Assembly: GCA_025435555.1 (NCBI GenBank)
Contig: JAIWWG010000117.1
Span: forward strand, 22,082 to 86,081
Length of the DNA: 64,000 bases
Direction: 5' to 3'
Origin: Chytriomyces cf. hyalinus JEL632
Taxonomy: Eukaryota > Chytridiomycota > Chytridiomycetes > Chytridiales > Chytriomycetaceae
This document shows, piece after piece, positions 1 to 14,280 of this stretch; the first letter of the stretch is position 1; each line of letters opens with the position of its first letter. The notes below the pieces were generated by a model, which was given only the letters and a program-made list of their open reading frames with translations, was not told the origin of the DNA and did no database searches. The translations under genes were made by a program, and so were the position numbers.

Positions 1-1
1 G

Positions 2-1083
2 CATCTCTTTACTGGCGGCCATTGGGACTCATCCTTCCAAGTTGTCCTCCTCGATGCCGGCGCAAACAGCGCTCCAAAGATGGTCGACGCAATTTACGGG
101 CACCATGATATTGTGACATGTGTTGCGATTTCTGAGGATGGAACTGCTCTTGTCACAGGTTCGCGAGATACGACCGTGATTGCGTGGGAGATTACGCACT
201 CTGGGACAGATGTTGTTATTAAACAAAACACAAGACGCGTCTTTTACGGGCACGATGATGAAGTGAGCTGCGTGGCGGTTCATACTGAACAAGATCTTGT
301 CGTTTCTGGATCGCTTGTGAGTTTATTCTTTTGCTGTATAGCTGACTGCCAACTGATGCAAGTACTGCACTTGTTTATCTCTGCATTTGGCAGGATGGCA
401 CATGCATTGTACATGCCCTCGGCACTTCCCAATACATTCGGACCATCAAGCCATCAGCACTCACGTTAGCCATCGGGACGTCCTCTTTCATGATTTCAAA
501 AATTCTCCTTTCGAAAGCATGCCTTATCGTGCACTCGGAAGAACTTGGGTCGCTATTAATAGACCGCGCCAGCCGCACAGAAGCCGCTGCCGCATCTTCC
601 ACTCCTGGTGGGGAGGAAAGCATCGATGACCTTGGACTCGGCGAACGCAGGCGATCAACGCGTGTCAGTGGAAGTGGTGGCAACGGCAACAGCGGCGGTT
701 TCAAATCTTCTTCGAAATGCTCGTATCTTGAAGTGTTTTCAGTGAATGGGAAATTGCTTAGTAGCCGCCGATTTGCGTCTGTAGTTCTGGATGATTTCTG
801 GGCATCTCGGGAAGGTGGGGAAATGTTCTTGACAATGTATGAGCAGCCATTTGCAGTTGGAGATGTGGCGGATGGTGGACTCTTGGTCGAGTTGGTGCAT
901 TGCCATGATCTAAAGACGGTCTTCAAGCAGAGGGTATCCGGGTCGTCAGACAGGCGGGGACGCGGTGGCGCTGGTGCGGATCGCAAGGAAAATCACACAA
1001 GTTTGCATATTTCCGCCGATCAACGGTGTCTATTTGTTGGATATTCTGCAGACCAGGTTTTGGTTTTCATTGCGGACAGATAG
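2..1083 (+). CDS. BEACH-WD40 (neurobeachin/LRBA-like) protein, C-terminal WD40 part, 5' truncated by window
   Basis: Exons 2-316 and 394-1083; the 77-nt intron has a GTGAGT donor and a CAG acceptor, and phase is kept. The open frame enters from the window edge, so the BEACH and PH domains lie outside. The visible part carries WD40 blades, including HDIVTCVAISEDG with VTGSRDTTVIAWE and HDDEVSCVAVHTEQD with LVVSGSL, then a Ser/Gly-rich loop and last strands (CLFVGYSADQVLVFIADR). The opening GGHWDSSF followed by an HDIVTCVA blade is typical of neurobeachin/LRBA C-termini, which act as scaffolds in vesicle trafficking and lysosome biology. Converges with the Argonaute gene, with AATAAA-like signals near 1096 and 1259. 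The family call is from motifs only; the exact BEACH subfamily is open. Confidence 0.8.
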
Positions 1084-1322
1084 CGTAACATCCGAATAAA
1101 ATAAAGGCTCCAACGATTTAAAGAAGGCATTTTTTATTTTGTCAAACAACAGCAACAAACGACAAGCAAAACAGAAAAAAAACCCAATCCAGCATCCACT
1201 TAAACGAGTTCTTACGCACCACCAACTTGCTACCCAATCCCTTAAACAATATGAAGATAAAAAATAAAGGGGATAATGATAGACCTTCTTTAACACGCGA
1301 CCAAATGATTTGACAACCTTCT

Positions 1323-4300
1323 TCAAGTGAAGAACATTGTCTTTCTCATTTCCTCAGTCACGTCCTCAAATTCGTCAATGGCGGCGCTGTCAATTCCTCC
1401 GCTGCTGCTTGATCCCACAATCTCGCTGCTGCCGCCGACACCGCCGGGTCTGTAGCAACGAGCACGGTAGGCAACCAAGTGCGCGTAGTAAACAGCTGGA
1501 ACTACACCGACACTGCGGGATGCACGAGCGAACAGGTAGCACATGCGGTAGGTCACTTCCTGCAAGTCGTCTGCCGTAAACTGATTCTCATCGTAGAGGA
1601 CGTGGTAATGAGCGGCACGGGAAGTTCCCTGCAGACCTTGGTGAGAGTTCAAAAAGAAGTCAAATTCGAACGGGTGGGTGACGCCTAAAAACGCAGAAAG
1701 AAGCAAAAATGTCAGATTACAGTCCGAAACTCTAACAAATACAGGGCCTTACCAGAGTCAATCACAGTTCCAGCCATAAGGTTTCCCTTTCTATCCGCTT
1801 CTCTCGAATCTTGCGCAAAAAAGCGGTGCGAGTGTCTCTTGTTCACGACTAAAAAGGTGATCTTGCAGTTTCCTGCACCCTCCTCGCGCAACGCCAGTTT
1901 CAAGTTTTGAACCTCTTGCAACGCGACTTCTCCAAACTGGCCTTCACTGACACCATCACGGAAGAAGATCAGGCGCTCCGGCAAGCGGCCCTTCGCGCGG
2001 ATTTTGAATTGCGTAAGATGTTCTTTGGCCATTCCTTTCAAGTCTCCAATGATTTCAAGGCGAGGTCCCTGCACGCGGATGGCAGCACGATATTCAGCAA
2101 ACTTGGCATCCATGGAAGCAACAAGGGACGCAATGGATACACCGCCTTGAGCTCCAGCAGGGGGGTGAGTTACGTCCGCTCCCATGATCATCGTCGGCAC
2201 AGGCTTTCCAAGAATATTCAACTGCTTGGCAGGGTCCACCATCATGTTCACACCTCCGAGTTTCGCATTCACTTTGAGGGCCAAGTTGGTCGTCACTCCT
2301 GGTTTGGGACCGCGGGGAGGCAAGTGCTTGGACATGAAACATTGCGTCATGTAGTTGAGCTTAGTTTCCGCAAAGAATTTAATCTCGTCGTAAATGAATC
2401 CTCCCTTTTCGAAGATGCAGAAAATCATTTGGGCACACTGTGGCATCGGAGTTCCTGGTGGAGCAGCTTTACGCGTTGCAGCAATAGCAGCATCATTGGC
2501 ATCTTTCAAGGTGTTCTCAATCGTTTTACGCTGTTGCGCCACAATGACGTCCTTGAAGTTGCGTTCCGAGATAAACATGCCGCGACTCTTGCATTCACTA
2601 AATAGACGAGTCATGAACTCAGCAACGGCATCAAACTGCATAGTACGAGTGTCTCCAAAGACGGCAACGGCCCAGAAATCAAGCTTCGCCGGTCTGTAAA
2701 ATTTGCACTGGCCTTGCTTCATAAGGTCATCTGGTATTCAATACAAAGTGATGAGACCACGCGTTGAAAAGAAAGTACAAGAGCAAGGTACAAACAAGCG
2801 CCGTTTTGTGGTGACACATTTTGAGAACCCGTCAGTACTGGAGTCACAAGAACCCGGCCTTCAATTGCCTTCATAGTTGGCTGAACAGTCACACCCCAGG
2901 CTTTCATCAAAGGGTCACTGCTTGCATCGTGAAGAGATTTGCGACCTTCCATAATACGGCTTTGACGCTCCGGTGGTGGCACGGCTGCGATCTTAATCAC
3001 GTCTGCAGTCTGCACGTCTGAAAGCTTGCCCAAGTGACGTTGACCGTCCTTCACAAGCAGGTACTCCATCGGAAGAAGAATTTGACCGTCGTTGCCGCAC
3101 CTAAAAAAAGGAGAGTCAGTGAAATTGGAAACCTGATATGACGGACACCGTGCTTACATGACAAGGGGTAAAAACTCATATTGGATTTTGCGCCCGAACT
3201 CCTTCATGAAATACTGGCTCACGGTCATTTTGGACTTGTCATCTTTCACAACCATCGCTTTGTCAGGTGTCTGCTTGGAGAGACCACGAATCTTGTACTT
3301 TGTCCGGCCCGTGTCACGGTACGTAATTGTAACATTCAGATTGGCCAAGAACTTCGAGAGACGTTGAAATTCAACTGTCCCTGGAGCCAGTTGTCGTGGG
3401 TTGATATCTTGAATACGGCCACGGTTAAAGAAGGCAGCAACCACGTCAAGGAGAGGGCCTAACAAATGGAATAATCAAAATTAGAGAAAAAACAACGACA
3501 AAGGCTGAATTTTTTTTTTGGCTGATTACCTGCACGATAAAAGGCGGTGCATGCCACGTCCAGGTTGAGCAAGACTTCTTTGTACGTCGCTTTAATACTC
3601 TGCTTCCAACCTTGACGCAAGTTCAAGCCATTGGAAATGTTGAATTGCGGATTGTACGGCTTGTAGAAACTGCTTCCGGTGCTCTTATTCACTGCTGTGA
3701 AGAGCGCGTTTGGACGAGACGCGAGCAAAAGGTCAAGAACGCTCATGGAGTCACGAGGAATTTCGTTTTCGCCTTTGTTGATGATGTAGCGGTGCAACTT
3801 TTCCATGTTCACAATGGCAACCAAGCGAACCTTAAACTCGAACCGTTGCTCTCTGTATATGATTATTAGCAGTGTTTGTATGCACATGGTAAGGAGATTA
3901 GATTACCTGTCGTTTTCTTCCTTCAGGACCACCACGAGCTCGTCACCGGCTTCGGGGATTGGCAACTTCTTTGGGACATACAGATTCTTACGACCATCGT
4001 AGATGGCCACTTTGGATTCTTTGGATGCGTGAGCCTTCTGCCAAGAGTCAAAAATGCGGCGATTGACAGGAACAGGGGTCGCCTTGACACTCTTGCTATC
4101 GAGGGCTTTAATTTCAACATCTGGGTGTGAAAAAAACCAACATATTAGAATGCTGCTCGTAATTTGAAATGATCAAATATTTAGGTTCATTACCGTAGTG
4201 ATAAAAGTCAGCATCTGGGATAGTCATGGGGAAACTGTTCGCGAAGAGCTTGACTTTTTTTCCACGGGATCCCACGCTTGGGCGAAGTGGACGAACACGC

Positions 4301-4768
4301 TCCAACATCACAATGGACTCATCCAATTCAAATGGCGGAGGAGGGGGAAGTTCTTGCTTTGGTGCCTTGGGCTGCTTTGGGGCTGCAACTGGGGCTGGGG
4401 TTGAAGACGAAGACGCTGGCCGGGACTGGCTGGCGGGTTGCGCGGAAGCCGGTGCACTGCGAGGAGATCCTTCAGAAGTCCAACCCTGAGTTCAATATTG
4501 GGTGTGGTTGTTTTAACTCAGAGTTGTCAGATCAAAGGAGACAATTTGCAAAACAGTGATGACTCACCTGTTGACCGCCACCTCGGCCCACCTGGCCGCC
4601 ACCGCCGCCACCATGACCACCCCTCTGGCCTCCACCTTGGCCCCCACCTCGGCCGCCACCGGGTCCGCCCGGGCCACCACCTTGGCCGCCTCTTCCGCCG
4701 CCGCCGCCGCCGCCCCCTCGTCCGCCTCTTCCGCCGCCGCCACGTCCACCACGGTTGTAGTCTGCCAT
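1323..4768 (-). CDS. AGO: Argonaute with N-terminal RGG/Gly-rich region, 8 exons, 991 aa
   Basis: Exons (minus): 4768-4568, 4485-4194, 4120-3907, 3852-3530, 3458-3158, 3100-2796, 2730-1753, 1684-1323; phases close exactly to 991 aa. Residues 1-67 (exon 1) are almost only Gly and Arg (RGG/GGR repeats), followed by a Pro/Ala linker and the N, PAZ, MID and PIWI regions. The PIWI slicer tetrad appears intact: Asp in GADVTHPP (about 731), Glu in MAKEHL (about 782), Asp in FFRDGVSEG (about 804) and His in AAHYHV (897-899). The C-terminus ends in MFFT, close to the hydrophobic end usual in eukaryotic Argonautes. It would bind small RNAs and silence or slice targets. Intron 6 uses a GTTTGT donor; that junction was chosen because it restores the conserved NGAYDL stretch. 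No Dicer or RdRP is in the window. Confidence 0.95.
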
Positions 4769-5091
4769 TTCAAAAGCGATACCGAACTAGTTTGTTTTTT
4801 ATGTTTTTTATTGTTGTTTGCCTGCGAGCAGGTTTGTTAGCTTGCGTCTCTCTGGGCTAGCGCTGCCCTGCGCGTGCTGACCCGGCCTTATGATGTCTAG
4901 AACAAGAGACTCAACTGCTTGCGCTGCCTGACAGGTCGAATGGACTGGAAATAACAGTCGATTACGATTTTGCTAAAGAAAAAAAGCGGGGGAGAAATGG
5001 GCGACAATTTTTGAAACCGAATCCACTTTTTCATTTTTCTTCAAACTTTATATTTACAGTTTACGACTGACGCGCCACTCAACGCGTGCTG
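4769..5091. other. Intergenic: Argonaute upstream region / DHX34 3' flank
   Basis: No coding signal seen. It holds the upstream region of Argonaute (minus strand) and, from about 5050, the 3' flank of the DHX34 gene. AT-rich runs only; no clear TATA element identified. Confidence 0.6.
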
Positions 5092-8000
5092 CTACTTGCA
5101 CACCCGCTTGTGCTTCAGAAATTCTATCGTCGTTGCCAGCATGTCTTTGCCGCACTTGGGGCACTGCTTCAGCATCCGTGGAACAACAGACTCGGTCGCA
5201 TTTTCGGACACACTTGGCGGCAGCACAGGGCCAAGCGGCACCTTTTCAGCAACTGCAACTGGTGCTGATTCATCCAAAAGACTAAATACAGTTGTCCATT
5301 GTGTCCCTTCTGTTTCCTTCTCGGTCACCGTGCTGACTGTACATGCAACCGTCTTGGGTGGGACCATATCCAGTTTGGATCGTGTTTTTAAACCAAGGTT
5401 TTTTAAAGTTGAGGGATTCGCCACGTAATAGTGGATATAAGGTGTGGCCATGAGTTCACCCTTGAACGGTGGTTGCGCACCCGTTTGATGGAGTGACGAT
5501 GATCCTTGATTGCCGCCAACACCACCACTTAGTGTGTCTGTTTTGAAAGGATCATATCCAAACTGATGAATTAAAAAAAACAAACGTGTTTCTGAGAGCG
5601 CCGAACAAGAGGGAAACAAAAAATCCCAAACAAACCCAATTCGGAACATCTTGCATGCGCAGGCGCTCCACAGAACATTCAAAATCCAGATCCAAGAATT
5701 CTCCAAGGCGTTCTGATGAGGGTGATGAGGGAATCCTGGTAAAAAATAGCGCTTCACTTCCAAAAACAAAGCAATAAAAACTCACTTGACAACTCAAACT
5801 CTTCCAGCTCTTCAAACTCATCTGCCGCAACGACTCCCTCTGCGACCTGCGTTGTTCCCATTTCCCAGTCGTATCGCAGACGCTTCACACTCACGGGTAT
5901 AAAATTAAATTCGGTCCAATCGCTTGCGACACGCTTTTGAAATGTCAGAGCAGTATTCTCGCTGTGACTTTGACTTGGTTTTGTCTCGCCAGATTGCGCG
6001 GTTTCTTGAACTCGCGTCCCCATCACTTCAATTTCCTCATCTTCCGTCTCAGAATCAGCCAACTCTTGGTCGTCATTCTTTGTGGACAATCCGTGCTTCA
6101 CATTCTATGTCCCAAATAATAAACTATCATCAGCCCCGGATACAATTCGAAAATAGTCAAAGAAAACGCAAACCTTCAGTCGTCTCGCCAGAACATGATC
6201 CCACGCAATACGCAACCAATTACCGAGCACAAGGATACGCGAGCTCTTTTCAGGGTTGTAGAAATGCAGATGTAACCATGAGTCTACAATCACATGCGTC
6301 AAGTCATGGTTCACGTCCACTGCAAAGTATTCATTATCAAATTAAATTTCGTGAGAACTCCAGCCACATCGCACACGATTCAAGAAGCCCAAAAACTTCA
6401 CTCACATCTTTGCGCAAACAAGAGACAAACAGGAGCTGCGGGCACGCGAAATACATTGGTCAGATACGGCTTATTTGTTTCCAACAGTTCCAGGTAGCAA
6501 ATGAGTTCTGTCAATTGCTGCTTGGGCCGAATTGAGTCAAGCGTTTCTTTTTCAGGCTGATCGGCGTTATCTGCTGCTTCCTTTGTCGACATGGCTCGAG
6601 GAACTTCCTTCGGATGCAGCAACTCAGGTTGTGTTGCAAATATGCTGGTTGGAAGCATTTTGACAAACCGCTTCGATTTGGTATGGTACACCTTTTTGCC
6701 AACAATATCAGTGTCAGAGTGAAATAAACAACGAGAAACAAGAAAAAACAACTCACTTGTTCAGAATCAGGCCGAAACCGATTTGCATCATCCGCGATTG
6801 CTAAATGTGGGTACAGCCCTGAGCAGCAAACAAGTCTAATCAGGTTCACATCACGCTTGGACAGTCCAGCTGTATCCGACTTTGAAAGTAGCGCAGATGC
6901 ATCGTGTTTCAGGGAAAACTCGAGATGGTGGACAGAGAGATCTTGCAGTGTTTCCGCGCCTTTGCTTTCATCTTCAATTTGGTCGCCACCTTCGTCACCG
7001 TCCTCGAATCGGAGAAATTTCCTTTTCGTTGAGGATTGAGCACGCTTTTGTTGTTCAAGAAGTAAACGCTGCTCTTTACGCTTGATGTATTCGGGATCCT
7101 GAATTCGATGTAAAAACGAATGTTTTACAGCTACTATTTCACTTCTCTGAAGCCAGCGGCACTCACCTTCCAATACATTTTCCTTTTCAATTTCGCTTCC
7201 TCATCCAACTCCTCCTCGGGCACCGACTCCCGCTTTCGATCATTTCGCTTCCGCTTGCGAGATGAGGGTGGCCTATACACACCATCATCCGAGTCCTCGC
7301 ATTCTGACTCTTCCAGCTCTTTACCCAGATATTGAGCCAACACTTGCTCAAATTGAGTCTTAAGTTTCACCATTTCGTATAAGCGTTGCTCTTCGACTCC
7401 AAATCGCCTGCACCAGTTCTTTGAAGACTCCTGCAATGATAACGTGCATTGTGTTAGATAATCGCTTTTCTTTGGGGAGTATTCGTGTCTTCTTACTCTT
7501 CCACCAGCCTTTACTTTGAGCCAATCCGAAAACAGGTTTGTTAAAGTGAACGGGTCACCATATTTTGACTCCAGTGTCCGTTGGTTCTTAAACAAAAGCC
7601 AGGGTCAGTATAAGAAAAAACTCAGAAGCAGCTGTCAAAAACAAGAAAACCTCAAAAATATCCAGCCGACTCTCCGAAAGTTTCACAAACGGATTCGGAA
7701 CCGTCAGAGCAGCAGCCATCACAATTGTAGCATCCACGACATCAGAAATGGACCCCAAAACGAGCATCTTCCCCAACACAACATCCATTGGCAAGATTGC
7801 AAGCACTCTTCCCAAAGCAGTTAACCTCTCACCGCAAGTCTGATTGTCATTCCCGGTGGACGCTCGACTTTTCATAGAAATGGACCCTTCAACAGCACCC
7901 AACCGTTTCAATCCATCCATGGCAGATTCTAACGCCTTCCCTTCCGGCCTCTCGATAAAATCAAATTCGCGCGGATCTCCTAGACCATACGCCATCGTTT

Positions 8001-9825
8001 GGAGAAGAAGCGGCTCCAGCGGGGTTCTCAAGATTTCGGGAACAGGGAAAGCATTCAGTTGCGCAAATTCGTTGGCCGTGTAAAAGCGGTAGCATTCGCC
8101 GGGACCCGTACGTCCAGCTCGACCTGCACGCTGTTTAGCGCTGGATTGAGAAATCCAGAATTCAGACAGGCGGGATAAACGGGATGTGGAGTCAAAACTC
8201 ATTTCTTTCACACGGCCTAATATTGTGGTTTTTTTTGAGTTTTCGTCAATGATGTTCGTACGGCTGAAGTAAGAGCAGTAGTAGTTCTCACCCGAGTCGA
8301 TAATGAATCGGACTCCATCAATCGTCACACTTGTTTCGGCAATGTTAGTACTCAAGATGCATTTTCTAACACCGGGAGGAGCCACATCAAACACTTTTTC
8401 TTGCTCCTGCACTGACAATGAACTGTGCAGCTTCAGTATGATCCATCGCCTGAATCAAAAAATTTCCCGTTACTATCCCAGCGCACGCATGAATTGAAAA
8501 TCATTAACAAAGGGACCTCGTAAAACTCGCATAACTGCGTAACTCATCCGCCAACATTGTAATCTCATTCATCCCACTCAAAAACACGAGCAAATCACCG
8601 CGCTCATGCGCAGGAACAATTTGATCAATCCTCTCCAAAATTTTAAGATACGGCTCCGTTCGAATTTTACCCGGCTTTGCTTGAATGGAAGAAACAATGC
8701 CGCTCTTGGCGCGATCCGAGACGAGCCGTGGGTCAACGAGATTCCGGTCTTCTTCCGGGTCAATGGGGAGATATTCGATTTTGACGGGAAACATGCGTCC
8801 AGGGATTTCAATGATGGGTGCGTTGAAGTATTTTGAAAAGAGAGTTGCGTTGATGGTTGCGCTCATGAGGACAATGTGCAAGTCTGGCCGCAGGGATACA
8901 ATTCGTTTCAAGACTCCCAGCAGGAAATCACCTTGGATGGAGAAGATAATGGATGATTTCACACACTTTTTCCAATTTTGTAATCGTACAAACCTGAGAT
9001 GTGCCGTTCATGAACCTCATCCACAATAATAACATTATACGCTGATAGCATTGGGTCCGATGCAAACTGACGCAAAAGAAGTCCTTCTGTGAGGAACAAG
9101 ATGCGCGTTTGCGCAGTTTTCGTGCCTTCAAAGCGAACTTGATACGCAATTTTTGAGCCGTACACGTTCAAGGATTCGTACGAGACGCGTTTCGCGAGTG
9201 AATAGCATGCGATCCTTCGTGGCTGCGTGCATGCGATCTTGTCGAAACCTGCGGCGAGGAGGTACTGAGGGACTTGGGTGGACTTGCCCGCACCGGTGTC
9301 AGCTGTGGGGGGTTTGCATGAGATGCGACGCAATGTTTTGGAGGATCGAAGCATGTACCGGCAATGAGACATACGCGGTTGTTTCGGACAGTGTCAACAA
9401 TGGATTGTTCAAACGCTTTCACTGGGAGGCTATTCCTGTCCTATTGGAATAAAGGAAATAAAAAGATCAGATAAAAGAGAATACAAGAAGAAGCTGAGAA
9501 GATGAACCTTTTCAATTTTGGCCTCAGCCGTCTTTTGTTTCTTGGCCTGAAACTGGGCAAACAGCGCCAACGCTTTCAATGCAAACGGAACACCATTGTC
9601 CGCGCTTGCATCCACGATCTGTTTCGATGACTGATTTCGCTGTGCCAGCTTGATGTAAAAGTCTGCGTTGTCGCGCGCGTCAGCCCTCGCTCAGCCCCTC
9701 ATCCCATGTTTGCATTCACCTCGGAATTCGCCGTATTCGCCGCTGTGCCGCTTAAACTCTGCTTTGCCGTCACGCCCAAACAGCGCCGAATCCGCTGCTC
9801 GTGGCCATGGGATCGACATGTCCAT
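5092..9825 (-). CDS. DHX34: DHX34-type DEAH-box RNA helicase, about 15 exons, 1270 aa
   Basis: Exons (minus): 9825-9720, 9689-9508, 9440-9359, 9302-8994, 8931-8517, 8449-8292, 8216-7651, 7586-7497, 7430-7167, 7098-6757, 6691-6406, 6319-6174, 6104-5786, 5712-5636, 5562-5092; phases sum to 1270 aa (human DHX34 is about 1140). Seen: Walker [15 protein letters not shown], motif II DEVHERH, motif III MSATIN, motif [18 protein letters not shown]2/OB region, LLETNKPYL, and a C-terminal CPKCGKDML zinc motif with HKRVC, like the DHX34 tail. DHX34 acts in nonsense-mediated decay with UPF1/SMG1. Several introns are multiples of 3 without stops (8291-8217, 7496-7431), so naive ORFs read through them. The N-terminal junction (9719-9690, only 30 nt) is the weakest part of the model. 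Confidence 0.9.
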
Positions 9826-9868
9826 TCTGGATATATTGCTGTGTGAAAGTAAAAAATGAGTAAAAATA
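9826..9868. promoter_or_regulatory. 43-bp divergent intergenic gap between DHX34 and TTLL1 start codons
   Basis: The two inferred ATGs face away from each other with only 43 bp between. Both starts rest on homology: the TTLL1 start aligns with the human N-terminus, while the DHX34 start is less certain. The gap must hold parts of both 5' leaders, or the transcripts overlap. Confidence 0.5.
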
Positions 9869-11662
<1,794 letters not shown>

Positions 11663-12922
11663 CATGCTTGCAATCAAAATGTACTTGGACGAAGGGACGC
11701 ATGAACACCGAGAAAGTATCTCGCTGAAGTAGAAAATAAACAAAAATAACACCGCTTCCAAAATTCTCCGCAGTTTTCGAGGGGGATCGTGGGGTTGAAT
11801 TTTGTGGGACCTCGGCGATATTTTAATTGCAAAGGCAAAACCAAGTTTGTTTTGACGAAAAGAAATCATCCAAAGAACAACGCGCGTCTCTCGTCTGGAA
11901 ACATACGGTGAGCTGAGCAGCCCTCCTCCTCCTCTCCTCCCTCATGGACATCTCATCGGAGGGGCTGTTACAAGCGGGAGTATGAGCTTTCGTGCGCACA
12001 AAGCCTCATCTTCTAGGCGTGGGTCTTCCTGTCTCAGGAGAATACCCGTCCATCTGGCAAGGCAGCTGTCTTATCCAGTATCCGACTGTCATGAAAAGGC
12101 TGTAACGAGCAGGCGATGAGCTTTTGTTTTCGCGGCGGAGAGCTCCCGTTCAAGCAAAAACTTATCATCAGGCGATGTCTTCCTCCTGGAGGAGCACACA
12201 CGTCCATTCGGCGAGGCGCTGTCTCATCCGGAATTTCTGGCAACGAGTTGTCCTACCTCTTCCCCCTTCTCGTCTGCTCAGTGCACAACTAACAATGTTC
12301 ATATGCGCGTGCCGAGCGCAAGTACAGGATCCTGGTCCGGTCTGTCGCGCTATGGCCCCTGTCCTCATTGCTCCCTTTCCCTTGCATTGAACCGATGACT
12401 CCCGAGGCCACAATGTGGATGCGGAAATGCTTACCATCATTTTGTTTTTGGGACGTACAGCTCCACCGTCACCATCTTGCCGTCTCTTGACCCAGCGCTG
12501 CTTCACGGTGAGTTAATTGCTACATTTCCTCAGCGTCACTTTTCAAGTAGACGGTCTTCCTTCCCATCCTGTTTCACTTTCGCAACATTTTATGAAAAAT
12601 AAACGTTCATCGCGTGTCATCCAAACTGCTTTTTTGCACCAGTCCATAAACGCGTGTGTGTTGCTAGCTGTGGTTGCTTTTATTTGCAGAGCGCAAAGAT
12701 GAACGAAACCGCGCGCCAAAAGACCAAAATCGCAAACGGCGAGTCAAAGACTTCAATCGCCGGCTCTTCTGAAGATCGTGAAATTCGTCCGTTTGGATTT
12801 GTTTAACTTTAAACAGTGCTGAAGGTCATGTGGTAGCTTTCGATGCGCGTTCAAACTTGGCCCAGGAGCAGTTTCGAATTTCGCCAACAATGGTGCTGTA
12901 GATTCGAGAGTAAGGTTGGCAA
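11663..12922. other. Intergenic region with degenerate tandem repeat; no supported gene
   Basis: Short ORFs on both strands here show no family features. The only structure seen is the repeat annotated at 11880-12250. The stretch from 12260 to 12922 shows nothing I can name; it holds the 3' flanks of TTLL1 (+) and of the membrane-protein gene (-). Confidence 0.6.
11880..12250. repeat. Degenerate tandem repeat, period about 135 bp, about 2.5 units
   Basis: Blocks recur in order. One block reads GGCTGTTAC..GAGTATGAGCTTTCG near 11963 and GGCTGTAAC..GCGATGAGCTTTTG near 12098. Another, about 45-60 bp further on, reads GTCTTCCT..GGAGAATACCCGTCCAT and GTCTTCCT..GGAGCACACACGTCCAT. CATCTCATCGGA, GTCTTATCCAG and GTCTCATCCGGA mark the unit ends near 11950, 12068 and 12221. 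No coding potential is seen; function unknown. Confidence 0.5.
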
Positions 12923-14241
12923 TTACTGGCTTGGATCGATATTGCGCCTGTTGGGTTCCTGCAGAGTCCCCTTCTTCCCAACAACATCCCCGGCAGCTGT
13001 CACGCAACCCACATTCGAAGTAGCAATAAGCCGGGTTGAAATGGAAACAGGCGGTTCGACGGCAGCACGATGGTTTGTAGAAACATTTTTTACTTGGTTG
13101 AGAGACGGCATGGATCGGTTCATGGCATCTTTGCGAATCGTCGAGAGAAAGTGCTCTGAATTGACGGCGGCTGAATACGCGAGACCTTGCAGGGAGTAGC
13201 TGAGGTTCTGGAGAAACGCGTTGGTGGAGAATGTGGTTGAGAAGGAGGCAAAGCCTGTGATGCAGACAACCAAAAACGAGCGAAGAACTGCGAAAGACTG
13301 CATTAACATAAATAAGAGAGGTTAAATGCAGCACGCACTGTTTTCCTTGACGACGATACGAAGAACAGCAGACACCGTATAAGCAAAGTTTGACCAGTTG
13401 AATGCAATGCACATGGCAGTTGCATACAAGTCGCTCAGAAGACCAGACAGATTGTAAGCGAAGCCGCTGAGTGGGTCCTGAGAGTAGTAGCAGGTCAGCG
13501 TTGCAGCATCGTAGGAAGCACGGGATCTGGCAATGTCAACCACGGCCCATAGAGTTCGGTTTGCGAGGAGCACAATGATGCCGGCACGCACGCGTCTGTC
13601 GAAGCCACAAGTTGCCAGGGTTTTATACAGGATGAAGATGTCTGTTGAGAGCAGTCTGGAGGTGAGTTGGTGTGCATCGGGAATCAAAGATTACGCTTTA
13701 CTCACCAAACGAGATGTAGAAGCAGTGTCCAACAACATTTTCTCCAATGCTCCCGTAAACGCAATCCAGCGCTCCAAAGAACACTGCCCAAATGGCAATT
13801 CCAAGGCAGGAAATACACAATACATTGAAGAGGATCATCATGGCAGCGAGTTTCTTGTAAGGCATTGATGCAGCAGAAGCCACTCGCATGACTGACACAA
13901 GAATGCCAATAATGCATGTGTTGATGATCCAGCCAAAAAGCAGTGAGAGAAACAGGATCTGAGGAACAGACATCACTTCATCTGAATTGTAGCTGGCTTG
14001 ATGGCTGGAGTTGGAGGTGCTAGACAGACGCGTGAAGGGCATGAAAGACACGTAAATCTGCAGGCAACAGTATTTGCAAAATGATTGTTCCCACGTACAT
14101 GAGTCTGAATACTATAACTTCGCCATCTTTTTTGAAATCCACAACCAATTGTGCTGACCCATTTGCTGCAAGCATCAAAAACACGCAAGTACCCACTATC
14201 AACGTCCATTCTATGGCAGGTTTCAGAAACCACTTGGACAA
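12923..14241 (-). CDS. Multipass membrane protein of unknown family, 4 exons, 388 aa
   Basis: Exons (minus): 14241-14095, 14057-13706, 13641-13339, 13287-12923; phases close exactly to 388 aa. Hydrophobic segments are seen near residues 12-27 (WTLIVGTCVFLMLAA), 40-55, 81-103 (ILFLSLLFGWIINTCIIGILV), 118-140 (MMILFNVLCISCLGIAIWAVFF), 185-206, 230-255 and 272-290, so 6 or 7 transmembrane helices. The last about 90 residues are polar with Ser/Asn and would be a soluble tail. The overall form resembles a small 7-TM sensor, but no receptor motif is recognised. Intron 1 is only 37 nt. Start chosen as the first ATG before TM1. Junctions are inferred by phase, not homology, so the model is tentative. 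Confidence 0.6.
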
Positions 14242-14280
14242 AGCAGAGACTTTTTACCGGGCATATCTTGGCCACGCTGG

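Noticed and set aside
4532-4860. Plus-strand ORFs rich in Ala/Thr/His opposite the Argonaute start
   Set aside because: Shadows of the GC-rich RGG repeat on the minus strand.
8217-8291. 25-residue insertion in the DHX34 helicase core
   Set aside because: Proper GT-AG borders and comparison with human DHX34 show a 75-nt intron without stops.
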